Assembly (NCBI GenBank): GCA_963989385.1
Contig: OZ022511.1
Span: forward strand, 28,948,503 to 29,012,502
From: Ctena decussata
Lineage: Eukaryota > Mollusca > Bivalvia > Lucinida > Lucinidae
DNA: 64,000 bases
Direction: 5' to 3'
Of the stretch, positions 62,740-64,000 are shown in pieces. The position numbers and the translations under genes are program-made. Every line of letters starts with the position of its first letter. Position 1 is the stretch's first letter. The notes under the pieces were generated by a model. The model was not told the origin of the DNA. It searched no databases and saw only the letters and a program-made list of their open reading frames with translations.

Positions 62740-64000
62740 CATGTTCAATAGCACAAACTATTTTACAATAGACCTTTTTCATATTGTTATCTCCCTTGCT
62801 GGCTACTCTTCAATGGAGGTACGAATATTTACTTGAAAAATTATATGGGGCACTGATGATCTGGCTTTGCAGGAAGAAATGTGTTGGTTTTAGAGTTTTG
62901 AATATTTTTCGTGCGAGATAACTAATTAAATGGAATATTTATTGTGATTCCTTGAGTTTTTGAAAGATTGTTCAATCATAAATATTTGTTTATTGATAAA
63001 ATAGCTTTTGTTGAAAATAAAGTACAAATAGCAGAGGCATATATCGGTTGCGCGATACAAAACTTTGGTATAAATTAGTTTTGAATCATTCAAATACTTT
63101 GGTAAATTACTTTTTAAATCATTAAAACATCACCCTTTCGCTAAAAGGAATGTCAAAATAATGTTTCAGGACAGTATAATCTAATGGTATTAAAACAGGG
63201 ACAGAAAAATTGCTAGCCACCGCAGTTTCTTTCGAGATGACATCGGCTCTTCGCTCAAGATTGAATTAATTAAATCGTCGATTTGTTTTTAATATTTTTG
63301 TTTTATCTTTTTGAAAACATATTTTGACTTTTATACAGAACTAAATGGAACAAAAATAAATAGCCGTATACCGTCCAACCTGGTCACAAGACAGATACCG
63401 AATCTAGTAGTATTTCAATTTTCATATCGACGTTTCCCCCGCACCTCAGCGGAACGAATCCATAGCCGCAGTAACGGGGCGCCGAGCGTCCGTCCATAGA
63501 TACCGAATCTGACCGCATCTTCATTATAAATTAATGTGACATGCACAGATGTGTAGATGTGTCTGAAATGTGTTTAAATAAATCATAAAGCCAGAAAATT
63601 AAATGTTTTGTTCTACAAATTAGAATTGCATGAAGATCAACATATTTGGTTTAAATTACGGAAAAGTGAATAGCTGAACATTAGCGTCACACATGGACAC
63701 AGGGTCCTAGCTACATTTGTTTGCTGAATAATTTGAATTGATTGGGTGCATATTTTATCGTTATTATAAAATTTCTACCGTTTATTTAATCGCAACAACA
63801 ACTCGTTTTGTTTTTGATGACAAGTATCTGCTAATTACTTACTTACTTACTATCTGCTAATTATGCGATATCAATATCACCCACTAAAGTGTGAAATACT
63901 ATCGGCGGTGTCAACGTATTACATACTCCGTTGATTGCGTTTATTGTCACTAGATAAGTGATAGTGTATGTCAAACCGTCTGATAATTAGCAAGAAAAAA
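62740..64000. other. Unannotated stretch
   Basis: A small CTTA tandem (ACTTACTTACTTAC, about 63838-63850). No supported gene or repeat otherwise. Confidence 0.4.

Overview
This is a eukaryotic, intron-bearing, repeat-saturated animal genome segment. It is AT-rich, with CA/GA/AT microsatellites and many kinds of eroded transposons. The repeat families (tandem-core elements full of AAGGTCA half-sites, CTGTCCGTCCG-type repeats, Penelope-like and RTE-like retroelements) and a somatomedin-B-type receptor ectodomain gene best fit a bivalve mollusc. That assignment rests on recognition, not on a database search. No operons, CRISPR arrays or free-standing tRNA genes are seen.

Only two host genes are well supported. 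Gene 1 (plus strand) is the 3' end of a larger gene: exons 189-657, 2160-2278 and 2907-4031 join in compatible phases (1, then 0) and end in a stop with AATAAA 47 bases later. I do not recognise the roughly 571-residue product. Gene 2 (minus strand) runs from 50318 down to 30798 in three exons (49687-50318, 47779-48094, 30798-31559; intron phases 2 and 0). It encodes a signal peptide, a cysteine-rich SMB-like domain and further extracellular cysteine-rich segments. It stops just where a first membrane helix would begin, about 100 bases before a retroelement remnant.

Almost everything else is mobile DNA, much of it nested. 4.5-7.1 kb: Harbinger-like terminal-repeat element (TAA target duplication) around an AGATATCT satellite, itself split by a hairpin element. 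7.9-14.0 kb: a very large inverted repeat with mirrored exon-like pieces near its centre and an RTE-like LINE inserted in its right arm. 14-17 kb: tandem repeats. 17.8-23.4 kb: mostly unannotatable. 24.35-25.48 kb: a deleted Harbinger-like element (TTA target duplication) retaining a transposase-like fragment. 26.4-30.7 kb: a minus-strand RTE-like LINE cut by three insertions. 31.6-40.7 kb: a 9.1-kb inverted-repeat element inside the long intron of gene 2. 41.9-44.9 kb: a tandem array of about 425-bp units, each with a long hairpin. 45-47.7 kb: tandem-core element with an 866-bp tandem duplication carrying two copies of a tRNA-derived SINE. 48.1-49.2 kb: a TTAA-flanked MITE inside a foldback MITE inside intron 1 of gene 2. 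50.7-53 kb: a 155-bp tandem array hit by at least three separate transposons. 56.75-57.40 kb: a small Mutator-like foldback element with a perfect 9-bp target duplication and a FLYWCH zinc-finger ORF. 59.1-59.64 kb: a Penelope-like reverse transcriptase remnant. 60-64 kb: further repeats and unannotated sequence.

The strongest candidates for something not previously described are the compact FLYWCH/Mutator foldback element, the foldback families with clean target duplications (333-bp element with AGTAAT; 130-144-bp element with a CCWGG/CTTGG-type 5-bp site), the hairpin array, and the receptor gene that seems to have lost its membrane domain. All boundaries were set by eye.
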